Below are positions 9,523 to 20,745 of a stretch of 64,000 nucleotides of DNA, piece by piece; the first letter of the stretch is position 1, and every line of letters starts with the position of its first letter. The position numbers were made by a program, and so were the translations under genes. Source of the stretch: Tillandsia leiboldiana. Taxonomy: Eukaryota; Streptophyta; Magnoliopsida; Poales; Bromeliaceae. Under the pieces are notes generated by a model that saw only the letters and a list, made by a program, of their open reading frames with translations, made no database searches and was not told the origin of the DNA. The stretch is from NCBI GenBank assembly GCA_029204045.2, contig JAQNDB010000252.1:1-64000 (forward strand). Reading direction: 5' to 3'.

Positions 9523-10320
9523 TGTTGGGTTATATGTAATACAGATCTAAATAGGGGAAAAAAACACCTAGAGGGGGGTGAATAGGTGTAAACGTATAAA
9601 CACTCAAAAAATCGTTGCGATAAAACCCAATGCGGAAATAAAAATAATACGCAAGATTTTTACGTGGAAAACTCCATCACCGGAGTAAAAAACCACGGGA
9701 CCGATAACACGGCAGAAATCCACTAGAATTAAAACACGTACAAGGTGATTTACCGTACACACTTACGACTCAACCTTTTCCATACGCTCCTAGAGGATCT
9801 TCTCCGCTCGCTCCGCGACGCTTCTCGAATCCACGATCTGCGCCCAACGCCGAATCCACGGCGTCCAACGTCGAATCCACGACGTCCGACCGAATCCACG
9901 GTCTTCACCCAATAGCACCCTTCGAATCCACGAACGTGCCTCGCTCCGAATCCACGAGAGCGGTTGAACCTTGAATCCACAAGGACACGCGAATCCACGC
10001 GCCGATTTTTGGGGTAAATCGTTGTTTTGGGTGGTGATGATCCGCCGAATACTTAGATCAAAGATAGATCGGAAATACCATCTAAGTATTCATTAGTTTG
10101 ATTCAACTCAAGATGTGAGTATGAAAACCTAGAATCAAACTAATCAATATAGATGAAGAAACATAGAGTATTCTCTAATGATTTCCTTTCTTCTCTATAT
10201 GTGGATCTATAGCCGTATAAAATGGTATATGAAAATGACGGCTAAAGACTATGTGGATTCCCCCTAGAAAAAGAGTCATAGGGTGTATTTATAGGTTAGA
10301 AACCCTAGGAAGGAGATAAG
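9523..10320 (-). repeat. Copia-1 5' LTR, inner part (U5, R and TATA box)
   Basis: It matches 1-795 of the 3' LTR, including the hairpin array (9825-10001) and the TATA box (about 10285-10294). At 10320 it is cut by element A; the rest of the LTR (U3) is 22 kb away at 32542-33088. The insertion therefore separates the TATA box from its upstream palindrome cluster. Confidence 0.93.
10316..10320. repeat. Target-site duplication of element A, left copy (ATAAG)
   Basis: ATAAG directly precedes A and is repeated directly after it at 32537-32541. The uninterrupted 3' LTR of copia-1 has a single ATAAG at the same place (790-794). Confidence 0.95.
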
Positions 10321-13300
10321 TGTCACGCCCCGGGGTCGAAACTGCGACCCGGGCTCGCCAACAGATCCGCCATCTGTACGGAAACTGCCGCACAGACGAA
10401 GCGTCTACCCTGCAAGTCAGATCTATAGCTAAAAACATGTATCAGAGCTGAAGCTAAAAATCAAAAGCTAAGGAATAAAACTGAACATCTGGAATAGTAA
10501 AATCTCCACTAGTACACAAATCCTCAAGGTACAAAGTCTCACAGAAATAAAACAAATACTATCCTCACAAGTCTCTCAGAATGCCCAGTACAAAAGTGGA
10601 ACATAAAATACACCGGGTACATCTACCTCAGACTCTCAATGCTGGTAAGGAACTAATCGGCCGCGTCCTCACCTCGATCTGCTGTCTCCGCGCGAACCAA
10701 GCCGGAACAGCTGCCTCAATAACCTGTCACCGCAGCGGGTGTGAGATCTACTGCAGAAGGCAGATCTCAGTGGGTACCGTCCCAATATCCACGGTATGCC
10801 CACTAAGTCTACTGGAGGCAAAACAGATAGGTATGCAGATAGATAGATAAAGGGTAAGCTGAAAGAAAACTACAGCTAAAAAGTCTCAATCATAAAGCTC
10901 AATAAACTCTACCAATAACATGATATGCATACACCCTCTACTGCTAAGATGCCTCAGTATCAATGCTCAAAGGAAAGAAACCCATCTAAGAACATAATAT
11001 GTAAACCACTCGCACACGAGGTGCCCAATCGACCCAATCGAACTGACTGCCTCATAGGGTCCAGTCAAGCCTGCGCCTACCTACTGCCGTTACATCCCGG
11101 AGGACCGGACTTACGTAGGGCGTCCGTGACTGCCACTAACTGGCCCAGCCAGAGGGACTGCGTCCGTAACTGCCACTAACTAGCCCAGTCAGAGGGACGG
11201 CGTCGACAAGTCGCGATACAAAAGTAACAGATCCACCCCGGGCGTGGCTCTCGAGGGGCGCGACCCCACCGAGGAAAAGGTATCCGCGCACTCTGTCGCT
11301 CAGGTGGCACTGCAGGCTATAGTCCAAAATCCACGCTCACTCTCAGAACGGAAAGACTCAGGATCCTCAAACATCTCGCACAACGGTCGGAGCACTCTCG
11401 ACGACTCAGCTGATCAGCTCTCTCGAATCACGAGACACAAGCAAACTCTACCAACCCGTGGCACAAAACACACTGGCTGGAGATACTCCACAGCCGGGAT
11501 CGACCCACCTCTCAGGGCTAATAAAACTGGTGGGACAACACACAATGACCCGGGACCACCGTCACCCCCAACGGTTCCCAACGACACTAGCACAGTCTAA
11601 ACTCAGCTACCGGACCCCACTCAGCCCCCAGGCACGAGTGCAACAATGCCCCACAGAAACCTGACCCCTCGGCCCACTACCTGGGCGAGGCAACACTATG
11701 TCCAGGAAAGATGCAAGGTGTGAGATGTCTAATACATAAAGGAACCTAGCCCAAGTGAAGGCTCTCTACTGTCTCATCTGTGTCAACAGGCGGCACATGC
11801 AGGCTAAGATCCACAATCAAATGCTCAAATAGCACAACTCAGTCGGAAAAAGACTCCACGACTCAATCTGATATGAAAAATTCACGATGTAGAATAATCA
11901 CCTCAATCCCCACAAGGAAGCTCAACTCACATGACACTAGAACTCAGCACACAATGCTCTAAAATCCTCTCGCCCCCCCCGGCAAGAGTATACATGCACC
12001 CTGAACCTATGCCGTACCCCCGGCGAACTCATAATTTAAAAACCACCTTTGAAAATATTGATTTTCCTTAAAACGGGCTTTCTCGATTTTTAAAACGGTT
12101 CAGGTGCAATTATGATGCAAACAAAACATGAAACCTAGTGTCATATGATATCAGGAGTCTACTAAAAATAATCCGGGGTCCCAATAAATTTTACAGAAAA
12201 TTCCAGGCAACTATCAGATGTAAAAACAGCGAAAACGCCTAATAAATATGATCAACTTGCATTCAATAGCATTAAGGGGCATTCCATAATTTTGGAGAAA
12301 TTCCAACCCACCTGGAACGCTTTCCGCAGGCAATTGCTGAAGTCGGTGAAGTGCCGGAACCTCGAACAGACGAAAAATTCGGAAACCGCGCCGCGCGCGT
12401 GCACCCTGCCACGAACCACGGAAAAAATCCCCGAAAGCTCAGTTAAATCCACCTGAGTCCTCACAGCAAAAATACAAGCTCACCCCAACCAAAATGCATA
12501 ATCACCATCACTCTGTAGCCCCCACAACACTCACACACCACATTTTCACAGCACTTGCACACATACACACTGCCCAAGCTCCAGTACAACAAAAACCCAC
12601 AACATAAGCTCCATTTGTACACCAATAATTAATGTTTACATACATAATTACTTAACTCCCCCTTCCTAATTAGTATGTGCTCACACAACTCAATCATTCA
12701 AATCCACCCACTCCCTCAGCACATTCACACTACACACATACACAAAAGTCCCAATACACATCTCCAACAATATGCTTACATGCACATAATAATACAAAAT
12801 CACATGTACATAATCCCTTAATTCCAATAATTTTAAATTGCTCCCAGCTTAATGCAAATCCTCCATCCATCAATATGCTTAATTAAAGTTCACAACACCA
12901 CCAAGCATTCAAATACAGCTCTCATCAAGCTCACAGCCTAATAAAAGTTCCCTTTAGCACATGAATAATTAAAGCTCACTTATCCACAATTACACACATC
13001 TAGATCCTAAAGCACATAATACCATCGTCAATTCTCTAAAAAAAAACCTCCTCGCACAACAAGCTATTATACATCCCAACAACAAAAGAAAAACCCAACA
13101 GCATATCCAACACCTAACAACACCTCCAATCCTCAGCACAGTACACCAAACCACCTTTAATCAGCACACAAGGATCTTTCTCACTCTAGTTCCATCACCT
13201 CAAGCCAACGGCATACATCATCTCTAACACGCACTTGATCCGAACTTCACACGGCGCTTCACCGGAAAACGCGCAACATGACATCGTCCTGTGAGAGCAA

Positions 13301-14619
13301 AAAGGGGAGAAAAACTCGTCAAAACTGCCCATAACAGTCCAAGTGACACCCGGGCAGCTCCCTGCCACGGCGTGCGCAAACAGTCCGCCGACATCAAGCC
13401 GAGCTCGTTCGCCGTGGCCCACGGCCGCTGCTGCCACACGCCGCGCACCGCACACTGGCGCACTGCGCACTGCGCACTGTGCTCCTGTGCGCTGCGCGCC
13501 GTGAGCGCCACCGCCGCGCGCTGCCCACCGCGCGTCGCAGCGCGCCCACCGCGCGCTGCGCGTGCTGCGCACCTCGCGCCTGCGCGCTGCGCACGCGCGC
13601 GCGCGCTGCGCGCCGCCGTGCCAGCCCCCGCAGCTTGCTGCGGTCAACAAGGGAAGCAACCAGCTCCCCCCCCCGCAGGCAGCACACAAAAAAATAAATA
13701 ATTAAATAAATAAATAAAAACACCAAGCTTCTAAAAACAAAACTGCACATACCAAAGGTGGAAGTTCGTTGCGTGCGCGCTCCGCTCACTCCACACGACT
13801 TCAGGGAGGGAGTTCAACAACAAAGCCCTCAACGAAACCCTCCCTTTTCCAAATTTTTCCATCACTTTTCATCACTTTCTTCCTTCATTCTCCATTTTTT
13901 TCCCATTCCTCTGCTTCCTCTCATTTCCTCTGTTAGCGGGTTGGAGAAGAGGAGGTGACCTGGAGGCTTCTTAATTAGGATGGTTGCTAGTTAATGAGGT
14001 AGTGGCAGCATTTAATGCTCCACCAAAAATATCTCCAACCACCACATCCAATCTCAATCTCTCTCTTTCTTTTAATCCAAACCTCACAGACCCAAGCTTT
14101 CAAGTAAAATAAATTAATTAAATTAATTAAATAATCCAATAAGCCCCTAACAACTCACTTTTTGCCTTCGGGGCCTCCGCCTCCGTCCGGAACCTCCCGA
14201 ACTCCGCTGTAATCTGAAAATACACATGTCCACAACCTTTTTCTCTTCAAAAAACTCAACCGTTGAGTCGGGGTGCTCAATCCAAAAACCGGCTCCAAAA
14301 CTGTCAGTTCCGACTCACTTTTTGCCCTCGGGTCCTCCGCGTCAGTCCGGAACCTCCCGATCTCCGCTGTAATCACAAAGTATACCTGTTCCAAGTATTT
14401 CCAAATTTTCAGCACACCACTGTGGAGTCGGTGATTCCCAAAACCAGTCCTCTATCGGCGCACGAAGCCCGGAAAACTCCGAATCAACCTGGGGCTTCCG
14501 CGTTGAACCGAATCGACCCGACTCATCTGCAATCCAATATGGGACACGCTCGAGGCGATCTCTCCGAACCATGCCATCATGTGCGGTCGGCGCGCCTTCC
14601 GAAATTCCGGTATTCTACA
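10321..14619 (-). repeat. Element A 3' LTR
   Basis: It begins TGTCACGCCCC and ends ATTCTACA, and is nearly identical to 28239-32536. The U5 end (10321-10406) has a hairpin cluster shared with element B. A GC-rich patch at 13430-13620 is full of alternating GCGC/CGCG and gives long open frames in several registers, none resembling a protein. AT-rich zones (12480-13150, 13690-13730, 14100-14140) hold nothing recognisable. Confidence 0.95.
14615..14619. repeat. Target-site duplication of element B, left copy (CTACA)
   Basis: CTACA is the last five bases of A's LTR and is repeated at 24887-24891 after B. A's other LTR also ends CTACA (32532-32536), so B landed within the final 5 bp of A's LTR next to its polypurine tract. 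Confidence 0.93.
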
Positions 14620-15757
14620 TGTGAGGTCCCGGAATCCCCCGCGTAGGGTTGCCGGTTGTTGGGCAGCTTTCGGTCGCCGTTGGGGGTGTTGGTGCGCGTG
14701 TTGGGGGCCCAGAAATGGATTTGTGATGCAATTTGGGATTTGCTTGCATCATTGGAAACCCCGTGGGAAGTTGGAGGACCCGTCGGGTGTTTAGAAGTGA
14801 TTTCGCGCGATTCAGATGTCAAAATTAGACTCCGGGTGAAGTCCGGATAAAAGTTTACCTCTCCGGTCGCCTTCGGGAATTTTTAGAGTTGGAATTGGGC
14901 AAATCGGACTTTAAAAATGGACCCGGCGCGGAAATCGGATCGAGTGGGCTATCCGGGGGCACTCCGCAATTTTCGGATGAGAATTTGGAGAATCGGACAT
15001 CATTTCTAGACTCAGCGCGCGAAATCGCTAAGGATGGACTATTTATTTGTTGGATTTGGAGTCCGGTAGGCGTGTGCGCTTTTCGAGGCAAAGCGGCACG
15101 CGGATCGAGACACGCGTGGCACGGATCCCGAGGAGGCTGCGGCGCGTCAGGCGAGGCGCGGCTGACGCGACAGGCGCCTTTGCGCGCGTCAGGTGCACAG
15201 GGCACCCGCGCGCGGGCCACGTGGGGGCCGCCACGTGGCGGACCCCAGTTGGCGCCCGCGCGGGCGCTAGGGCGCACGCCCGTGTCACGGGCGCGTGTCC
15301 CGCGCCTGTGGGCGGCCGGTGTCACGCGCCCGTGTGGCGCGTGAACTGCGCGGCCGCGTGGCGCGCAGGGACGCGGCCACGTGGCCGCCTTTCCTCTTGC
15401 GTGGGCCGGGTGCACCCGGGTGGGTGTGGTGCACCGGCCGGTGCACGGCGCACCGTGCACCGTGGACCGCCCCTCCCCTTTTCCTCCTTTTCTTCTTCTT
15501 CTTCCTCCCCGCAAGCGACTTCTTCTCCTTCTTCGTTTCTTTCTTCATCCGAGCGAGAGGGAGAGTGAGGGAGATAGTGGGAGGTGCGGCGTGGCGTCGT
15601 GGGCCTCGTGGAGCGCGCGAGTTTTTTCGTGGGGAGCGTTTCGGCGACGGCGGCGCAGTCGGGTAGGTCCCGTGTGTTGGTTTTACTGTATTTTTGTACA
15701 GTTTTTGGGGCGACCTTTTGGACTGTAATTAACCCTCTTGCTCTTTTCTGTGTTGGG

Positions 15758-16215
15758 CACCGTGCACCGTTTTGCGTGCGGACTCCGGCACCGTGCACCG
15801 TTTTGCGTGCGGACTCCGTTTTGCGTGCGGACTCCGGCACCGTGCACCATTTTGCGTGCGGACTCCGTTTTGCGTGCGGACTCCGGCACCGTGCACCGTT
15901 TTGCGTGCGGACTCCGGCACCGTGCACCGTTTTGCGTGCGGACTCCGGCACCGTGAACCGTTTTGCGTGCGGACTCCGTTTTGCGTGCGGACTCCGGCAC
16001 CGTGCACCGTTTTGCGTGCGGACTCCGTTTTGCGTGCGGTTTCCGGCACCATGCACCGTTTTGCGTGCGGATTCCGGCACCGTGCACCGTTTCGCGTGCA
16101 GACTCCGTTTTTGGTGCGGACTCCGGCAGCGTGCTCCGTTTTGCGTGCGGACTCCGGCGGCGTGCTCCGTTTTGCGTGCGGACTCCGACGGCGTGTCCCG
16201 TTTTGCGTGCGGATC
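15758..16215 (+). repeat. Tandem repeat in the B LTR (GTTTTGCGTGCGGACTCC units)
   Basis: An 18-bp unit TTTTGCGTGCGGACTCCG alternates with a 13-bp unit GCACCGTGCACCG about 20 times in all. Both LTRs have it (second copy 22610-23067). Long open frames on both strands here are products of the repeat. Confidence 0.9.
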
Positions 16216-17948
16216 GCGTGGAGGCCAATTGCAAGTGTCTACGAGCAATTGGTGGCAAATCGAGGTGGGTGGCCTTATCTCCAAGTTTTATGGACTGTAC
16301 AGTATTTCTACTGATGTAGGACTATGCATGATAGTTTATTTCATTGTGTAGTATGCTAGATTGTAGGAATTGTTATTCCTTTTATTATCTGTTGATACAG
16401 CTATCTTGGAACTTGACCTAGCACCCCCGTCATATGTTGCATGTGTAACCAGACCAGTAGAAAACCCTCACTTGGGCTAGGGTTAATTATGTTTAGACAC
16501 CCACACTGTTTTGCTATCCCTGGACATAGTGTTATCCTCGCCCGGGTAGTGGGCCGAGAGGTTGGGATTTTCTTTTAGTGTGGGATGCGTTTGCACTCGT
16601 GCTTGGGAGCAGAGTGGAGTCTGGTAGTTGTAGCGGGTTGCTTATCTGTGCCGGGAGCCGTTTGGGTATACGGTAGTCCCGAGAGGTCTTGTTTCCCTGT
16701 TGGACAGTCGTGGGAGAGAGCCGTTGAGTAGACGGTAGTCCCGGGCCGTCGAGTATCTTCCGGTCCGTCTTGTTGGGAACCGTTGGGGTTGACGGTGGTC
16801 CCAGGTCGTTGAGTGTTGTCCGACCTGTTTTGTTACCCTGAGTTGTGGGTCGTCCCTGGCTGTGGAGTATCTCCAGCCAGTGAGCCTTGTGCTGCGAGCC
16901 GTTGGTGTGGCTAGTGTCTCGTGTTTCGAGTTAGCCGAGCAGCCGAGTCGTCGAGAGTGCTCCGACTGTTGTGCGAGGTATTTGGGGATCTTGAGCCCTA
17001 CCGTTCTGAGAGTGAGCGTGGTTTTTGACTAGCCTGCATATGCCAATGTTTGATACTCTATGCCGCGCCGTTCTACTCAGTTGGAGTCGCGTCCTGAGAT
17101 GCCGCTGTGGATACGATGGTTGGCCTGTTGAGGCAGTTTTGCGCGAGGGATGAGTTAGTAGGACAGGACGCCCCACGTAAATCCCGTCCTCATGGGGATG
17201 TGTGGTAGTGGGCAGGAGCGTTCCTAGTCGACGGGCGCAGGCTTGACTGGACCTTTGAGGTAGTCAGTTCGTTTGGGTCGATTGAGCACCTTGGGTGCGA
17301 GTGGTCTCATTTGCTTTCATCTGTTCCACTTTTTGGAGTATCTAGATAGAGGCATGGTAGCTGTAGAGTAGCTCCAGCTTTTCTTGTTTAGTTTTCATTG
17401 CATTGTTATTTTTGGCCTCTAGTAGACTTGGTGGGCAGACCGTTGGGCTTGTTGACGGCACCCACTGAGAACTACTGTGGGAAGTAGTTCTCACACCCGT
17501 CGTGGTGTCTTTTTCCCCAGGAACTTCTTCTCCTGTTCCTGTTGCTCCAGTTGCTGATCCTTCTGACCGAGGCGAGGGAGTCGCGAGCTAGTTCCCTACC
17601 CGTCATTGGAGCGTAGCGGTACCCCTTCAGAGGAGAGCTTCAGTAGATTAGCTTACTTCTTTTTCCTCTGTTGAGAGACCCTTGTTGTGAGGTATAGAGT
17701 TGTTTTTATTTTACAGTTTGAGAGACTGATGTAGTGAGGTTATTTTTGTAGTGAGAGCTTGTACACTGATGTACTTTATTGGAGATATCTCCCTTTTGAG
17801 TTTTGCATCAGAGGACTTGGTTTATGATAGTATTTGGGGAGATGGATATTGTGTTATCTTCAGTTGTACAGTGTTTGGTTTCCAGTTCTTACTAGTTTAC
17901 TTCCAGCTCTGATATCTGTATCTCTGTAGTTGATTCTTCCTGCAGGTT

Positions 17949-18026
17949 AGACGCTTCGTCTGTACGGCAGTTTCCGTACAGATGGCGGATCTGTTAGTGA
18001 GCCCGGGTCGCAGTTTCGACCCTGGG
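17949..18026 (+). other. U5-end hairpin cluster of B, two stems with the same CAGTTT loop
   Basis: In order: AGACG-CTT-CGTCT (17949-17961); CTGTACGG-CAGTTT-CCGTACAG (17960-17981, 8-bp perfect stem); CAGAT-GGCGG-ATCTG (17979-17993), which overlaps and would exclude the previous one; and CCCGGGTCG-CAGTTT-CGACCC with one bulge then GGG (18002-18026). The cluster ends 8 nt before the LTR edge. Element A has the same set (complement of 10329-10406), with one A:U changed to G:U in the second stem. Second B copy at about 24802-24878. Confidence 0.75.
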
Positions 18027-18042
18027 GCGTGACAGATTAGAG

Positions 18043-18059
18043 TGGTATCAGAGCCTAGG
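18043..18059 (+). other. Element B primer binding site
   Basis: TGGTATCAGAGCCTAGG, complementary to the 3' end of initiator tRNA-Met, follows the LTR after an 8-nt spacer. Confidence 0.93.
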
Positions 18060-18210
18060 TTGTAGGTCGTGATGGACTTAGAAACCCTAGGCTTGCGGTT
18101 GGACATTAGGATGACTACGTGAGAGTCGTGACTTTTAGCGAGAGTCTTGATTGAGTTTTACCTCTCCCAAGAGATGGGATGAGTGTTTGGCATGTTTATT
18201 CTCCTAATCG

Positions 18211-18236
18211 ATTATGTTGGTTGCAGACAACATAAT
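18211..18236 (+). other. Leader stem-loop with self-complementary loop (B)
   Basis: ATTATGTTG (18211-18219) pairs perfectly with CAACATAAT (18228-18236) around an 8-nt loop GTTGCAGA. Its central UUGCAG can pair with a second copy of itself using U-G wobbles. It lies about 150 nt after the primer site. Element A has the same 9-bp stem with loop GCTGCAGA, a true palindrome CUGCAG. It resembles a retroviral dimer-initiation hairpin; function is inferred. Confidence 0.6.
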
Positions 18237-18367
18237 GCTATGGAATGGATGACATGTCTTAGACTTTCGCTGGATTGGGTCGTATGGTTGTTGTGTCCTG
18301 ACATTTGTTGTTTTGCAGTGGGTTGCGATACCCCTGAGACATCGTGTTGTGAAAAGGACACATCCCG

Positions 18368-19012
18368 TCCTGGCTGAGTTACCAGGAATGTGTTTTTCCC
18401 TGGCTGAGTTACCAGGAGGGCGTTTTCCCTGGCTGAGTTACCAGGAGGGCGTTTTCCCTGGCTGAGTTACCAGGAGGGTATTTTTCCTGGCTGAGTTACC
18501 AGGAGGGCATTTTCCCTGGCTGAGTTACCAGGAGGGTGTTTTTCCCTGGCTGAGTTACCAGGAGGGTATTTTTCCTGGCTGAGTTACCAGGAGGGCGTTT
18601 TCCCTGGCTGAGTTACCAGGAGGGCGTTTTCCCTGGCTGAGTTACCAGGAGGGCGTTTTCCCTGCCTGAGTTACCAGGAGGGCGTTTTCCCTGGCTGAGT
18701 TACCAGGTGGGCATTTTCCCTGGCTGAGTTACTAGGAGGGTATTTTTCCTGGCTGAGTTACCAGGAGGGCATTTTCCCTGGCTGAGTCACCAGGAGGGCA
18801 TTTTCCCTGGCTGAGTTACCAGGAGGGTATTTTTCCTGGCTGAGTTACCAGGAGGGCGTTTTCCCTGGCTGAGTTACCAGGAGGGCGTTTTCCCTGGCTG
18901 AGTTACCAGGAGGGCATTTTCCCTGGCTGAGTCACCAGGAGGGCATTTTCCCTGGCTGAGTCACCAGGAGGGCATTTTCCTTGGCTGAGTTGCCAGGAGG
19001 GCATTTTCCCTG
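18368..19012 (+). repeat. Array of 22 hairpin units, CCTGG-CTGAGTTA-CCAGG
   Basis: Twenty-two tandem units of 28-30 bp, each with a 5-bp inverted repeat CCTGG/CCAGG around CTGAGTTA, joined by AGGGCGTTTTC or AGGGTATTTTT linkers. Loop changes (T to C or G) and two stem changes occur. It is continuous with the next array. Confidence 0.92.
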
Positions 19013-19679
19013 GCTGAGTTACCAGATGGATAATTATCACTGGCCGAGTTACCAGATGGATAATTATCACTGGCCGAGTTACCAGATGGATAATTATCAC
19101 TGGCCGAGTTACCAGATGGATAATTATCACTGGCCGAGTTACCAGATGGATAATTATCACTGGCCGAGTTACCAGATGGATAATTATCACTGGCCGAGTT
19201 ACCAGATGGATAATTATCACTGGCCGAGTTACCAGATGGATAATTATCGCTGGCCGAGTTACCAGATGGATAATTATCACTGGCCGAGTTACCAGATGGA
19301 TAATTATCACTGGCCGAGTTACCAGATGGATAATTATCACTGGCCGAGTTACCAGATGGATAATTATCACTGGCCGAGTTACCAGATGGATAATTATCAC
19401 TGGCCGAGTTACCAGATGGATAATTATCACTGGCCGAGTTACCAGATGGATAATTATCGCTGGCCGAGTTACCAGATGGATAATTATCGCTGGCCGAGTT
19501 ACCAGATGGATAATTATCACTGGCCGAGATACCAGATGGATAATTATCACTGGCCGAGTTACCAGATGGATAATTATCACTGGCCGAGTTACCAGATGGA
19601 TAATTATCACTGGCCGAGTTACCAGAGGGATAATTATCACTGGCCGAGTTACCAGATGATAATTATCACTGGCTGAGCA
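19013..19679 (+). repeat. Array of 22 near-identical 30-bp units with a GATAATTATC palindrome
   Basis: Each unit contains CTGGCCGAGTTACCAG (stem CTGG/CCAG) and then ATG and GATAATTATC, a perfect 10-bp palindrome. Units are nearly identical; a few differ by one base and the last is short by one. Because 30 is a multiple of 3, both strands stay open (a YHWPSYQMDN decapeptide on +, IIIHLVTRPV on -). I do not regard these as genes. Confidence 0.95.
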
Positions 19680-20494
19680 ACCAAATGGATGCATTGCCCC
19701 TGGCCGAGTTACCAGGTAGGCACATGCCCTGGCCGAGTTACCAGGAGGACATTTTTTTTTCTGGCCGAATTCCCAGGAGGATACTTTCCACTGGCCGAGC
19801 TACCAGAGGCGATGCCGCCCAGCGAGAGGCGAGGCCGCCCAGTGAGTGGCGATGCCGCCCAATGAATGGCGATGCCGCCCAATGAGTGGCGAAGGTTCGG
19901 CCTGTTGAGACGATTTTCACCTCCGGCCGAGTTACCAGGTGGTTATTTTAGTGAGATTGAGATGACCCGACAGGACGCCGAGATTTGATGGCGTCGAGTT
20001 CGTCCTGATGGACTACCGGGAGCGTCTCCAGCCGTGAGTTGCTTGTCGACATAGTTTCCCGCTTTGAACGAGAGGGACCGAATCCCTGAACGGTAAAGGA
20101 GCGAAAACTTTGATAGACTGAGCCTAGAGTCTGTTCTTGTTGGATTGGGGTTCTAGGCACCGGTCTATCGGGATTTTTTAGATTTTGGCCGCGTCAGTCG
20201 GTTCTTCTCGCCTATGAGTGGGGTGTTGCTGCGAGTTGAGTCGTTGAGGGTTCTCCGACATAGCGGTGAGAGTGCTAGGGCATTTGCATTGATGTATGGG
20301 CTAGAGATAGTACCCTTAGCTTGTGCTCGTGAGGTTTAGATACCTGATCACGTGTTGCACATAGATGGGTGTTATTGGTCCTGCCCAGTGCAGTTGGGGC
20401 CCTGGTTTTTGCCTGTTGATCTTTTGGCCCTTCCTCAGCTCCGGATTTTCGAGGTAGTGTTGGGTATAGGGCTGTGAAGATCTGAGGCCTTGAT
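19680..20494 (+). other. Element B interior: degenerate repeats and non-coding sequence
   Basis: Decayed copies of the preceding unit run to about 19945, including a 20-bp GGCGATGCCGCCCA(A/G)TGA repeat at 19807-19890. The rest shows no coding frame and no recognised motif. Confidence 0.7.
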
Positions 20495-20745
20495 GCTTGA
20501 GATACCACACCGTTGATACACGGTGGTGATGCCACGCCGTTGATACACGGTGGTGATGCCACGCCGTTGATACACGGTGGTGATGCCACGCCGTTGATAC
20601 AAGGCAGTGATGCCACACCGTTGATACACGGTGGTGATGCCACGCCGTTGGCGCACGGCAGTGAGGCCACGCCGTTGGTACACGGCAGTAATGCCACGCC
20701 GTGGGTGCACGACAGTGATGCCACGTTGTAGGTACACAACGGTGA
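20495..20745 (+). repeat. Array of nine 27-bp hairpin units (CCGT-TGATAC-ACGG type)
   Basis: Nine units of about 27 bp. Most have the stem CCGT/ACGG around TGATAC or a variant (TGGTAC, TGGCGC). The last has GTTGT/ACAAC, a compensated change; one (unit 4, ACAAGG) is broken. Relatives occur in G (33300-33355) and, on the minus strand, in A (26068-26205). Confidence 0.85.

Larger units (their letters stand above)
1..10320 (-). mobile_element. Copia-1: Sirevirus-type Ty1/copia retrotransposon (main part)
   Basis: The element reads right to left: 5' LTR (9523-10320, continued at 32542-33088), primer site, gag, protease, integrase, reverse transcriptase, RNase H, envelope-like remnant, polypurine tract, 3' LTR (1-1340). 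The integrase-before-RT order defines Ty1/copia. A large interior (about 8.2 kb), an extra region after pol, a duplicated polypurine tract and a coiled-coil extension after the first zinc knuckle point to the Sirevirus (SIRE/Maximus) lineage. The two LTRs differ at roughly twenty places, so it is older than the elements nested in it. It is dead: several frameshifts in pol and a 22-kb insertion in its 5' LTR. Its right target-duplication candidate is TAAAG (33089-33093); the left partner is outside the window. Confidence 0.93.
14620..18034 (+). repeat. Element B 5' LTR
   Basis: It starts TGTGAGGTCCC and ends GGGGCGTGACA. It contains a GC-rich zone (15060-15480), a CT-rich tract (15479-15550), a tandem repeat (15758-16215) and a hairpin cluster at its 3' end (17949-18026). 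Many overlapping open frames on both strands through 15300-16300 come from GC-rich repeats and have no recognisable protein similarity. No convincing TATA box was found. Confidence 0.95.

Noticed and set aside
13195..13789. Arg/Ala/Cys-rich frames in the A LTR
   Set aside because: Products of the GCGC-rich tract, present identically in both LTRs and in several registers.
15322..16351. Overlapping 190-320 codon frames in the B LTR
   Set aside because: They run through GC-rich and tandem repeat DNA on both strands, change nothing between the two LTRs beyond point differences, and show no domain.
19013..19679. CRISPR-like regular repeats
   Set aside because: Units are contiguous with no variable spacers, there are no cas genes, and the context is a plant LTR retrotransposon.
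18903..19694. Long open frames on both strands (263 and 231 codons) encoding decapeptide repeats
   Set aside because: The unit is 30 bp, so any stop-free unit stays open on repetition. Both strands are open together, there is no codon-level variation pattern, and the repeat is better explained as hairpins.
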